Of a stretch of DNA of 64,000 nt, positions 43,252 through 53,324 are shown piece by piece. The notes beneath the pieces are model-generated. The model saw only the letters and a list, made by a program, of their open reading frames with translations, ran no database searches and was not told the DNA's origin. Numbering within the stretch: position 1 is the stretch's first letter; every line of letters begins with the position of its first letter. Made by a program: the position numbers and the translations under genes. Origin of the DNA: Fragum whitleyi (taxonomy: Eukaryota; Mollusca; Bivalvia; Cardiida; Cardiidae); NCBI GenBank assembly GCA_948146395.1, contig OX411543.1, positions 61,250,176-61,314,175 on the forward strand. The letters run 5' to 3'.

Positions 43252-43845
43252 TATACCCCCACCTACGAAGTAGAGGGGGGGGGGGGTATATTGGTTTCAC
43301 CATGTCTGTCCGTCCGTCCGTAGACCTTTTCGTTTCCGAACTTTAACTCAAGAACCAAATGACCTATAATCATGAAACTTTATACAAATGTTCCTTATGA
43401 CCCAAGGAAGTGCCCTGTTGTTTTTAGGTCACAAAGGTCAAGGTCACAGTCAGCCTTTGTTCAATTTTCGTTTCCGGACTCTAACTCAAGAACCAAGTGG
43501 CCTACAATCATGAAACTTTAAACAAATGTTCCTTATGACCCAAGGAAGTTCCATATTGGTTTTGGGTTATATAGGTCAAAGGTCAAGGTCACAGTCAGCC
43601 TTTGTTCAATTTTCGTTTCCGGACTCTAACTCGAGAACCAAGTGACATACAATCATGAAACTTAATGCAAATGTTCCTTATGATCCAAGGAAGTGCCCTA
43701 TTGTTTTGGGTCATATAGGTCAAAGGTCACAGTCAATTTTTGTTCAATTTTCATTTCTGGACTCTAACTCAAAAACCAAGCGACCTAGAATCATGAAACT
43801 TCATGCAAATACTGCATATTACCTCAATATTTGTTACTGATTATG
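43252..43845 (+). mobile_element. Pearl-like element, CCACCTACGAAGTAGAGGGGGG head, second copy
   Basis: TACCCCCACCTACGAAGTAG with an expanded G run, GTCTGTCCGTCCGTCCG, then four ~130-bp units (AACTCAAGAACCAAGTG.CCTA.AATCATGAAACTT). The 3' terminus is missing; a foldback element follows at 43849. Confidence 0.7.
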
Positions 43846-43848
43846 TTT

Positions 43849-43924
43849 CGAGGGGTCAGTGCAACACTATTGTAAGTGCCTATTTATAGGCACTTACGAT
43901 AGTGTTGCGCTGTTCGACCCCTCG
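43849..43924. mobile_element. Foldback element with divergent arms (copy H5)
   Basis: CGAGGGGTCAGTGCAACACT...GTAAGTGCCTATTTATAGGC...AGTGTTGCGCTGTTCGACCC(CTCG). Nearly perfect 37-bp arms. The core GTAAGTGCCTAT resembles the GTAACTGCCTATA family but the outer arms are different sequence. Confidence 0.75.
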
Positions 43925-44559
43925 GTTTTACCTCACTTGAAAATCATTTAAAACTCGCTCAATTTCATTCCAAATCCATTCCAAAACCAATCAACCTGTC
44001 AATTTAACGAAGTTTCTAGCTGTGAAAATAGTGTTTGCATTACTGACAAGAAATTTAACATTTTCCAAGCTGATCGGCTTGACAATGAATGATACAACAC
44101 TTTTCGCCCACGCTTTCTTGATACTCTAGATGTCCCACTATAGATATGCAGAAAGTAATTATAACGCAGAATTGTGTCTCTTTGGCACCTTTACGAGTTA
44201 TAAATTAGCTATATTCCGTCGTAAAAATACAGTTGAAAAGATCCGTATGCTGCATCGTGGTAGCTTTTCAGTTAACTAAAATCTCCTTAATTAAGAAAAA
44301 AGTCTTACTTATTGAGCAGAAAATCATGATAAGTCCATAAATGTATATCGTACACTGCCTTGAGTCCAATAGGAAACGGGTGCGTTGCGAAAGCTTGGCT
44401 AGGGGCTCACACTATACGGTAACTGCACCGCACTTCCACTTCCACGAAAATATAGTAAGTTACAAAACCGTTAGAGAGAATACTGTAAAGAAGATTATTC
44501 ATTATATCAATATCATCCGGAAGCTGTTGCTATAAGGTTAACGCGATCTTTCGCGCTCA

Positions 44560-45000
44560 TTCACCATTAAATGAACTCCTTATTACAATCGGAAATTGTA
44601 AATACATTGTTTATGAAATGATAATTCGAAACATCGTCGTAGGAATGCGGTACAAGCACAGCAAAGACATAGTGAAATAGCATATATTGCAGTATAGTCG
44701 CCATACAAGCGCCACCGACTTTCTATTTCGTTTTAATTGCGCTCATAGTGCTATGTCTCGGCACTGCCACGGCGCTTCCGTGACAATGCTGGCGATCCAT
44801 TAGCGCTGTTTCGCGATCGCACGACGCTCTTAATGGGCTATTGTGACGTCACAATATCACTGCGATTATTTGTGTATGCTCAAAGTGCGCGCTGTGGGAT
44901 CGCGCTTTATATCGACCTTCGGCGTTCTATGCGGTTGCCCGACGTTTCAACTGCGATAATACCGCGCTCCTGCTGCGCTTAAGGTAACGGACCTGTAAAA
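44560..45000. other. GC/CpG-enriched single-copy stretch, no gene recognised
   Basis: The composition changes sharply from AT-rich to CpG-rich (many GCGC, CGCG, TCGCG, GACGTC words; TGTGACGTCACAAT at about 44843). No splice-bounded coding exon or repeat copy could be recognised. It leads directly into the minisatellite. Confidence 0.5.
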
Positions 45001-45160
45001 GTTCCGCAACATTTTGGCACTCATGAACGTTCACAAGGTTGACCGAAGTTTCCTAATGGAAATCACTAGGCAACCTCGGTTAACACTGTTAAAGTTCATT
45101 ACTTCCGAAACCATGCGGAACTATTACGGGTCCACTACCCGTGTAGTGTCACGGCGTTTT

Positions 45161-46058
45161 CATTACGTTCTTGAAACTCTCAGAGCGCCGTGGCATTGCC
45201 GCCCTGGTCGTTCTCATTACGTTCTTGAAACTTTTAGAGCGCCGTGGCATCGCCGCCCTGGTCGTTCTCATTACGTTCTTGAAACTCTCAGAGCGCCGTG
45301 GCATTGCCGCCCTGGTCATTCTCATTACGTTCTTGAAACTCTCAGAGCGCCGTGGCATCGCCGCCCTGGTCATTCAAATTACGTTCTTGAAACTTTCAGA
45401 GCGCCGTGGCATCGCCGCCCTGGTCGTTCTCATTACGTTCTTGAAACTCTCAGAGCGCCGTGGCATCGCCGCCCTGGTCGTTCTCATTACGTTCTTGGAA
45501 CTCTCAGAGCGCCGTGGCATCGCCGCCCTGGTCATTCTCATTACGTTCTTGAAACTCTCAGAGCGCCGTGGCATCGCCGCCCTGGTCATTCTCATTACGT
45601 TCTTGAAACTCTCAGAGCGCCGTGGCATCGCCGCCCTGGTCGTTCTCATTACGTTCTTGAAACTCTCAGAGCGCCGTGGCATCGCCGCCCTGGTCGTTCT
45701 CATTACGTTCTTGAAACTCTCAGAGCGCCGTGGCATCGCCGCCCTGGTCGTTCTCATTACGTTCTTGAAACTCTCAGAGCGCCGTGGCATCGCCGCCCTG
45801 GTCGTTCTCATTACGTTCTTGAAACTCTCAGAGCGCCGTGGCATCGCCGCCCTGGTCGTTTTCATTACGTTCTAAAAACTCTCAGAGCGCCGTGGCATTG
45901 CCGCCCTGGTCATTCTCATTACGTTCTTGAAACTTTCAGAGCGCCGTGGCATCGCCGCCCTGGTCATTCTCATTACGTTCTTGAAACTTTCAGAGCGCCG
46001 TGGCATCGCCGCCCTGGTCGTTCTCATTGCGTTCTTGAAACTTTCAGAGCGCCGTGGG
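45161..46058. repeat. 54-bp GC-rich minisatellite, 16 full units plus a partial
   Basis: Unit starts CATTACGTTCTTGAAACTCT, continues AGAGCGCCGTGGCATCGCCG and CCCTGGTCGTTCT; 16 units of exactly 54 bp then a partial unit. Variation is confined to a few sites (GTTCT/ATTCT, CTCTC/CTTTC, ATCGCC/ATTGCC). Because 54 is a multiple of 3, long repetitive frames stay open on both strands (for example HYVLETLRAPWHRRPGRS repeats); I do not regard these as genes. About six CpGs per unit. Confidence 0.9.
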
Positions 46059-46236
46059 ATGTCCATGGAACTTTCTGCTGAGATTCGCCTGGTTCTTGAA
46101 CAGCTTGATGTAAAACATCGCAACCAGGGGTCTTTTTTGAATGTCTCGCCATGAATATTATGAGCGGTTGGTTAGTCTTTTAGCAGAGAACGAGCTCGTA
46201 ATGTCTTGTTTTGGAGTAGATCGTTCTTCAGACTGA
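46059..46236 (+). other. Two short overlapping open frames next to the minisatellite, unknown
   Basis: Frame 1 (46059-46154) starts MSMELSAEIRLVLEQLDVKH and ends ...GSFLNVSP. Frame 2 (46141-46236) overlaps it in another frame and reads MSRHEYYERLVSLLAENELV then MSCFGVDRSSD. Both have ordinary-looking amino-acid composition, unlike the repeat-derived frames around them. No family recognised; could be a fossil of a captured gene or an element's ORF. Confidence 0.25.
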
Positions 46237-46276
46237 ACTAAGGGGACCGATATTGACATCCCTTATGGGTAACTAT

Positions 46277-46450
46277 AGCTCACCTGAGCACGCATTGCTC
46301 TTTATGAGCTATTGTTAATGTACGGATGTTCATCGTGCGATATCTGTCGTTCATCGTCTAAAATTCCTTGATGAAATCTTTCAGAAATTTCCTTGTGTTG
46401 AATTATTCAAAAGTTGTAGAAAAAATGAAACCCAATCTGTAATCTGGTTG
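46277..46450 (+). mobile_element. Pearl-like 5' fragment (GCTCACCTGAGCAC head)
   Basis: AGCTCACCTGAGCACGCATT...ATGAGCTATTG, GTGCGATATCTGTCGTTC, AATTCCTTGATGAAATCTTT. The body is short and the 3' end was not found. Confidence 0.5.
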
Positions 46451-46973
46451 CCTCGGCAACGAAGAGTGGGGAAATAAAAAAAAAACATTTGAAAAACCTG
46501 GATTATGTGCGCAAAGAAATTAAAAACAAGATAGTGATACATATTCGGAATGTTCACTTACCTTATTTCACGTTTAGTCTTAACAAGTCATCATGCTTGA
46601 TTAGATTTCCCTCTTTTCAATTTGTTGCTTTTGATATATCATTTAGGCCTTTTCATGTTGAACGCTGAACATTTCTCCTTTGGTATGAGTAAAATACAAA
46701 GATCAGTCTGCACATATCTGCAGTATGATCTTAGTCTATAACTCCTGATTTTGCCTTTAAAAACCATAAAAAGTTGGATTTTTTTTTTCAAAATAAATAC
46801 GGACTCACAACTTATACCTTCAGCTCTTTCAGCAGTTTGATTTTGATGCAATTTTACTAAGGTTATAATTCAGCATGGCCAGGGTTTATCCTTAATCTGA
46901 GACATGCTGCACATAATCGATCGCTATTTATCTTTATTTGTAAATATTAATATGTATAAAGCCGCCACCATAG

Positions 46974-47243
46974 CGCAGTTGGTTAGGCATAAGACTTCCC
47001 AACTGGAAGTCGTGGGTTCGATCCCTGGTGGCGGCAAATATCCTTTCCGACGTTTGTCTCTCATCAATGGGTAGATAATCGTAAACCTATGTGAGATAGC
47101 AGTCGTAGACTAGGAAAGGGTGTAATGGTAGTACAGGTGAAAGAAATACCAGGGATCCATTTTTAGGTGCTCCGGCCGCCGCGATATAACTGCGAAATTG
47201 TTGAAAGCGGCGTAAAACCCTTTCAAACAAACAAACAAACAAT
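46974..47243 (+). mobile_element. tRNA-derived SINE, full length
   Basis: Head GCCGCCACCATAGCGCAGTT / GTGGGTTCGATCCCTGGTGG CGGC has a 7-bp acceptor-like stem (GCCGCCA/TGGCGGC) and A- and B-box-like sequences, but the anticodon arm is a 7-bp stem with 5-nt loop and the T-stem is poorly paired, so it is SINE-type rather than a working tRNA. Body as in 33654; tail TTTCAAACAAACAAACAAAC. Confidence 0.8.
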
Positions 47244-49029
47244 CAAATACAAATCAACCATCCTACATTCAAAGTGACGTCACTTTTTGTTTACTTTTCT
47301 TTTCAACGGTAAGGTTGAAAAATAAATTGTTGTTCGACTCATGTTAACACAACTGTCGTAATTAGCGCAGTCGGTAACGAACCCTATTTAAAGAAACGTG
47401 CTTCAGAGGTTCGTATCGGCGCTGAAAATGGATTTTTTTTCTTTTTTTCATAAATTCAAGATTCGAAACTTGATGTATTAGCATTAGCGATTCAACACTA
47501 AACGTTTTTGCAAAAAAAAACTTTTCCATTTTGGTGATATTGATGAATACATGTGTATGAGTTGAAAATAGAAAAATGTGGAGATACTGACACATTCATC
47601 AGTAGACAAAATAATAATAAAAAAAAATAATTAAAAGTTATCTCACACATGTAATGAATAAATGAGTCAATTTTAAAATAATGAAATTAAGTTTTTTCTT
47701 TATTGAAAATGAATAAAAAAAATATAGGCCTACAAAAATATTTATTCTGACAGAGGTTCGAACCTCGTTAATATATATCACTTTAATTTCGAGGGGCGGA
47801 GACGTAAGTCCGAACTCACTAACTACCTGAACTGTTTTCTCAATTGAATATTTCAAGTGTTTTAACTATTTAAAAAGTCCTTTAAAATATTTCATGCAGC
47901 AGTAATAAATAAACAAATCAGGACGTCACTTGCAATGTTGGTCGGTCGGACTATATATGTATAGTTTAGCCCTATTTATTTTACACCGATTGAGATACAT
48001 GTTATCATATCTTAAATTCAACCCTCTCCATTCTGCTTCCTGGATACATGTAAATTATTTTGTTTCCCTAATCGAAAACTGAAGTTGGGATTGGAAAAAA
48101 TTAGGAAAAAATGTAATGTGCAATCATTAAAAAATAATATTTCGTTAATTTCATGATATTAAATTGATAACGAAACTTTGTCAAAGTGATAACTAAAGGC
48201 GGTAACTGTGCAGAAATCTAGCACATATTTGTTTTTTATTCAAAAAAGAGTAAGATTTCTAACCGTCTATGATATTGACTTTTCAGAACATGGATTAACG
48301 ACTATTTTTGTAGATTCGTCATTTTCATAAGACTGTTTCCCAAAAATTACAGACAGTGGGATAATGATACATCGAACCGACTCAGGATTCGACACTCAGA
48401 GGAGTCCGATACTCCTTATTTACCAGTTTGGACTCTTTAATTTCGCAAGTGAGAAGTATATTGGACTCTCTGATTCGTATGAAAATATTTCAACAAACAT
48501 ATTAAAACATAAGACACAAGAAAGCCCTAGGGATGGGGAGACACTTTTGAGGAAAAAAAGAAATTGCTTGTAACAACCATTTTTTTTTACACAATTATTT
48601 ACCCAGTGTGAAAATACGGACACCTTACTTTGAACTTGGACTTTGCACGTTACAGAATTATTTTTAGCTATAAGATTAGTATCGTTTAAATGCATTGAAT
48701 CAATCAGCCAATCGGTTGTTCCGCGAGTCAGAAATCCCAGCATATACAACATGGGATCTGAATTTTAAGTCTATTTTAGTGGTCTTTGGGCTCGTAGGGG
48801 GTAAATTCGTGACGCCTAAGGCAGAATGTTGAGTTCAGCAACTCAAATCAAATGTCTTTCAAAAAAAATTTGAGATTTTTTAAATATAAATACGGGTTCA
48901 AAGTCTAGTTGATCAATATACAGAAACCTCAACCAGTTTCTATTCGACGTGTTCATGGTTGAGGAAACCCGGCCGTTAAGAGAGCCGTAAAACTGACAAA
49001 AAGTCACGACGTATTACAGTGTGTCGTCA

Positions 49030-49105
49030 ACTCACTGCCTATACAGTTCCGGTGTGCGTCAGGGAGGAATCTTTTCCCCGCTGTTTTTCTGTAAAATCGA
49101 ATGGA
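49030..49105 (+). pseudogene. Non-LTR retrotransposon reverse-transcriptase fossil
   Basis: The frame containing TCCGGTGTGCGTCAGGGAGG reads LYSSGVRQGGIFSPLFFCK. SGVRQGG..SPLLF is the hallmark reverse-transcriptase block just after the template-grip region in LINE-type elements. Only about 25 codons are recognisable; no YADD box or endonuclease nearby. Confidence 0.6.
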
Positions 49106-49536
49106 TTAAGTTCCAGCGAGTTTACCTAGGAAGCAGTTCAAGCATTCGGAATTACCTGGTTCTGTGTTCGCTGATTGAATCTTTCAAGCACGATTTGTAA
49201 GTACTATTTTTCTTATCCAATTCATATATAAGTGTATAAATGAATTGCCGTTTATTATTTATTTCTTACCGTGGCGTTGGTTTTTAGCCAAAGAGTTTTG
49301 GAACATCAAGACAAGGTATTGGTATCACCTTGTCGTCGCTAATGCACTTGTATGCAGCTCTACTTATTAAAACTTCATAGTTCTGTAATCGCAATGTATC
49401 AACTAAATCTATTTTAACTTTAGCATGTATACAAAATAGCAAATAATGCTATAAATTAATAATATACATGTAGATGAATGTATTTTCGCAAATAACTGTT
49501 CTCTTTTTTTATGGGAACATTTGCGTTACCTTTCCA

Positions 49537-49660
49537 ACAATTTCACAAGTGCGCAAAGCAAAACCTGTGTTCAGCCTGTGCACACACACAGTCTGAATAG
49601 AGGCTTCACTATTCTGTTTGTAGACCGATAAGTTCTCAAACTTTCAGCTAATATTGAATT
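49537..49660 (+). repeat. Dispersed short repeat (GTGCGCAAAGCAAAACCTG)
   Basis: CAACAATTTCACAAGTGCGC, CAGCCTGTGCACACACACAG and GAGGCTTCACTATTCTGTTT match the repeat at 10130 and 57378. Confidence 0.5.
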
Positions 49661-49930
49661 ATATAGTTTTCTATGCGGCATTATCTCTGTTTTTTTTGCG
49701 CAGACATGCATTGTTATAAATGTCACGCGCATAATCATGTGTAGACTTTCAATAATATCAAGAACATTAAGCTCAATCTGGCATACGCTCTTATCTATCA
49801 AAATTCAGTACTTTTTGTATAGAATTCGTTCTGTTTGAAAGCTAGTAACCACATAATAGTGAAGCTTTTGGGATCAATCTTCGTTTCAAATGATAATGTT
49901 TTTTTATATTGGGAATGGGTCTAAATTCAA

Positions 49931-50010
49931 CTCGATGGTTCAGCGCGAAACGAGTGTAACTCCCTATAAACATATAGGGAGTTACAATCGCATCGCGCAG
50001 AGCAATCGAA
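49931..50010. mobile_element. Foldback element (copy H6)
   Basis: CGATGGTTCAGCGCGAAACG, core GTAACTCCCTATA...TATAGGGAGTTAC, right arm CGCGCAGAGCAATCG. A TCCC/GGGA variant of the core shared with 32779. Confidence 0.7.
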
Positions 50011-50368
50011 CTGTGCATGCATAGGAATGCAAATACAAGAATATTGCCTCATTCATTTTTGTATAAAGATGCTAGAAGACATGACTGTCTTTATCAAATG
50101 TGAAATTATCAAACGCTTGTATTTTTGGCAATGTACATGCGCATGTATTTTCAAAATATCCATAAAACGCGACACATCATTGATCAAATACATGTACAAA
50201 TAAAAATTCCACGAACCTTTTCGAAATATAGATTCATTGTGAAGTAAGTACATCGCATTTTCTAAAAGGCAAAAAAAAAGCTTGCATTCAAAGGGAAGTT
50301 GCCTTTTATATATTGTTATCCTTATATCGCAGATGAAGTTAAAAACATGCTAGATATTCTATAGTTTC

Positions 50369-50767
50369 AGTTAATGACTTCATGTTTAAACACACTCCAA
50401 TTAAAACCATTCCAATCACTCAGTGCTCCAGCCTTTCATTCCAAATACTCAATCCACTCGCTCAAAAACGCTAAAAAATGTTTAAAAAACGCTTCGACAT
50501 CGTTGGAAAACTATCAATTTTTCAATCATATCGACCAAATAATTGCATGATCATTTTGGCACGTGTTGTTTTTAAAGCGTCTGATACGTAGATTTAATAT
50601 AAGGGAGGGAAAAAATCGTTCAGTTGGACTAAATTATTGTTTGGGATTTTTTTTTTTTACTTCTCTTGAAAATCATTCAAAACTCGCTCCACATCCTCAT
50701 TCAATTTCATTGATAACACATGCCAAACATTTCCATCTTGTCAATTTCACGATGCTCTTGACTGTAC
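50369..50767 (+). mobile_element. Family F element, decayed (F4)
   Basis: CAGTTAATGACTTCATGTTT left end and CTTGTCAATTTCACGATGCT...TTGACTGTA right end. CATTC-rich interior with ACTCGCTCCACATCCTCATT. Confidence 0.6.
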
Positions 50768-50845
50768 ATAATAAGGAATTACAAGTACAAACCACGGCTT
50801 CTTTTAGTAAAGCCAAGTAAAAAGGACTGTGTTTTAGTTCGCGGG

Positions 50846-51065
50846 TTCGATCCCCGACGGCGGCACTCATTCTTTCCGACTATTTGTCTCTCACCAATGG
50901 GTTGATAATCGTAGACCTATGTGAGATAGCGGCTGGAGGCTAGGAAAGAATGTGGTGGTTGTACTGGTGATAGAAATACCAGGAATCCATTGTTAGGTGC
51001 TCCAGCCGCCGCGATATAACTGAAATAATGTTGAAAGCGGCGTTAAACTCCATTCAATCAATCAA
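50846..51065 (+). mobile_element. 5'-truncated SINE with target-site duplication
   Basis: Begins CGCGGGTTCGATCCCCGACG (B-box onward), body TGGTTGTACTGGTGATAGAA, tail TCAATCAATCAA. Flanked by TGTGTTTTAGT on both sides (50829-50839 region and about 51071). Confidence 0.8.
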
Positions 51066-51693
51066 TTCAATGTGTTTTAGTAAAAATCTGATTTAGATGT
51101 TCATGGAAAGGTGTAAACAGTGACACCATTTGCAAAGCCTTTGCAAAATAAATTTGTCACTCGGAATTTTATAGAGAGTAAAGTTTGGGGAAAAGGAAAC
51201 ATTTAGTTAAAATTAGTAATTTAGACTCAAAATGTTGATTTTGAATATTTCATCAACACATTTCAATTTCCATTCAAATTCCATCCAAAGCGTTTAGCGC
51301 GAACGTGGTTTCCAACACATTCGATAAAACTTCTTTAGCTTTGTAGTAAAACTATTTTTTTTTTCAAATAAAAATGCCCATTTTATAATAGGTATACGAC
51401 AATTGGTGTTCTTGGAAGAAACCGCATTTCCATTACTTTAGAAATAAAAAAAAATCACGTGTATACGTATCATAAAATTTCGTATGGACTTTGGTGTAGA
51501 ATTCCCATGTCCAAATTTTCAACATGCGGAAAACTATGATTTGTCCATGGAAAAGTAAATACAAAGGGAAACTTTGGGATGGTACTAGATCTAAGTCGAA
51601 ATCTATCATAATGTCGATTTCAATCAGTAGAAAACCTTTATTTTTTATTGAAGAAAATTGTGTATATAAATGTTACTCCAATAGGTTTAAGTG

Positions 51694-51920
51694 TTAACCT
51701 TTTCATGTTTTATAAAATTTTGGACCTGTCCATATTCAAAGGTTTTGCAGACGAAAATTTAAACTGCATTTAATTTGGAAAATAACCATTCAGTAGGGTA
51801 GAAAATAGTGTGGAAAAAGAAGAAATTGCTCGTCAGAAGCAATTTCTTCTTTTTCACAATGTTTTCTCAATCATAAAATCACAGGCACGTAAAAACAGGG
51901 AAAAAACAGCAAAGGGTTAA
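51694..51920 (+). mobile_element. TTAA-flanked piggyBac-type MITE (A3), intact
   Basis: TTAACCTTTTCATGTTTTAT ... GAAGAAATTGCTCGTCAGAA / GCAATTTCTTCTTTTTCAC ... ACAGCAAAGGGTTAA. Same orientation as A1. Confidence 0.8.
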
Positions 51921-52569
51921 ACTATGTCTATTATTTAACTTTTGAAAACCTTGTTCGGTACACGTTTTTTTTTCAAATGCATTCAACATGAACATAAATC
52001 ATCGAAAAGACGACAAGCAGATAATTCAACTAACTATTAAATTTTAAAAACGTAAATCATATTAGCTTGCAAATTACAAATTCCCTCGTAAATGTCATTT
52101 TTGTCCATCCGATTTGATAAATTGTGCAACATCAACTAAGACATAACATGTTGCTTTTGGATACGTTAACATTTTATCATTTTTAAATAATTTTCTTGTG
52201 GGTGTATTTACAAAACTGAGCTCCAGAATCTATACATGAATATTTATTTCACGGTTTACCTTACAAAACTACCCATATCGTAGGCTTAAATGAATATAGT
52301 AGAACTTGATTTTGTATTCTTTAGACTCCGTTTATATAGGGTTAATTCACGTTTTTGATGGCGTTAAAATTTGCAGAGACTCAAAAAATAGTTTAACGCC
52401 CAAGTGCGAAGTGTGAAACCTTTCACAAGGTCGTTCTAGAGCCATAGCGGATGACGTTAATAGTCGAAATGCAGAAAGACTGCTGTTTAATCTGGGAAAA
52501 TATGGGTTCCACATGTGGAAATTGAATAACCATTCTGACTGCTACTTTTTGAGTAAAGAAAAGAATCAT

Positions 52570-52685
52570 TAGTCTAGACACTATATTTGCCTGTTTCCTT
52601 TTCTCTATCGCTCTCTGCCCCTCTGTCTATCTGTCTGTTTCTGTCTGTCACTCTACCTTTCTTTCCTCTCTTTTTCTTTCTTTTA
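52570..52685 (+). repeat. Pyrimidine-rich CTGT/CTTT simple-sequence tract
   Basis: CTCTCTGCCCCTCTGTCTAT, CTGTCTGTTTCTGTCTGTCA and following CTTTCTTTCC. Explains the low-complexity start of the 145-codon open frame at 52587. Confidence 0.6.
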
Positions 52686-52901
52686 ATTTACAGTTCGGCC
52701 AGAATTGCCGAAATTTTGTCGAAACACTTTCCCTTGATTATTTTTTATATTTATAATTTCTCTTTTCTCAACGAATTCAATATATCACTCCAGAATGCCA
52801 ACAGATTCGTTCTCCATCAGTACTTTCAGTGCTTTGATTTATTTAGTTTTGGTATGCTTTATATTAGAGGGGAAATCAACGAGATCAGTTTTGAATTTAA
52901 A

Positions 52902-53104
52902 CGGAACGAAAGTAATGGAACTATGTTGATCAAACATAAACATAACTTATCAATATCACAATATGAAAACATTTTATCTTTTTTTGTTTTTGATTTTTCT
53001 CTCTTTTTAAACCAAAAAGGATAAGATGTTTTCATATTGTGATTTTGATAAAGTTGTCAGGCGTTTATGTTTGATCAACATAGTACCATTACTTTCGTTC
53101 CGTT
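52902..53104. repeat. Long inverted repeat (~85-bp arms, ~30-bp loop)
   Basis: CGGAACGAAAGTAATGGAAC...TATGTTGATCAAACATAAAC...CAATATGAAAACATTTTATC is followed by its near-perfect reverse complement, ending GTACCATTACTTTCGTTCCG. Single copy in this window. Confidence 0.8.
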
Positions 53105-53324
53105 ATTATAATGAACTGTCTTGTATTGGATAATAAAGTGTAGGGCTATGTCCAACTCAACATCTAAGGTCATTTCGAAGGAAATAAAAATCTCTCTGAA
53201 ATTACCGAAAAACGAGCTTTAGAATAATATATTTCGCAATTTACTGTTGTTATTCAAGGAAGAGTCTGTATTGCTCTATTAAGTGGCCATCATAAAAAGT
53301 GACTTCCGTATAAGCAAAATTCAA

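Noticed and set aside
45161..46058. CRISPR array
   Set aside because: Units are contiguous identical 54-mers without unique spacers, in an animal genome with no cas genes.
45014..46081. 355-codon protein with 18-residue repeats
   Set aside because: The open frame comes from a 54-bp minisatellite whose period is a multiple of three. Several other frames on both strands are also open, and variation does not favour one frame.
46974..47035. tRNA gene
   Set aside because: The acceptor-like stem and boxes are present, but the anticodon arm (7-bp stem, 5-nt loop) and T-stem are abnormal, and the sequence continues into a SINE body and tail repeated elsewhere.
52587..53024. 145-codon membrane-like protein
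   Set aside because: The N-terminal part is a pyrimidine simple repeat (Leu/Ser/Phe by composition) and the C-terminal part is one arm of a long inverted repeat; no supporting splice or start context.
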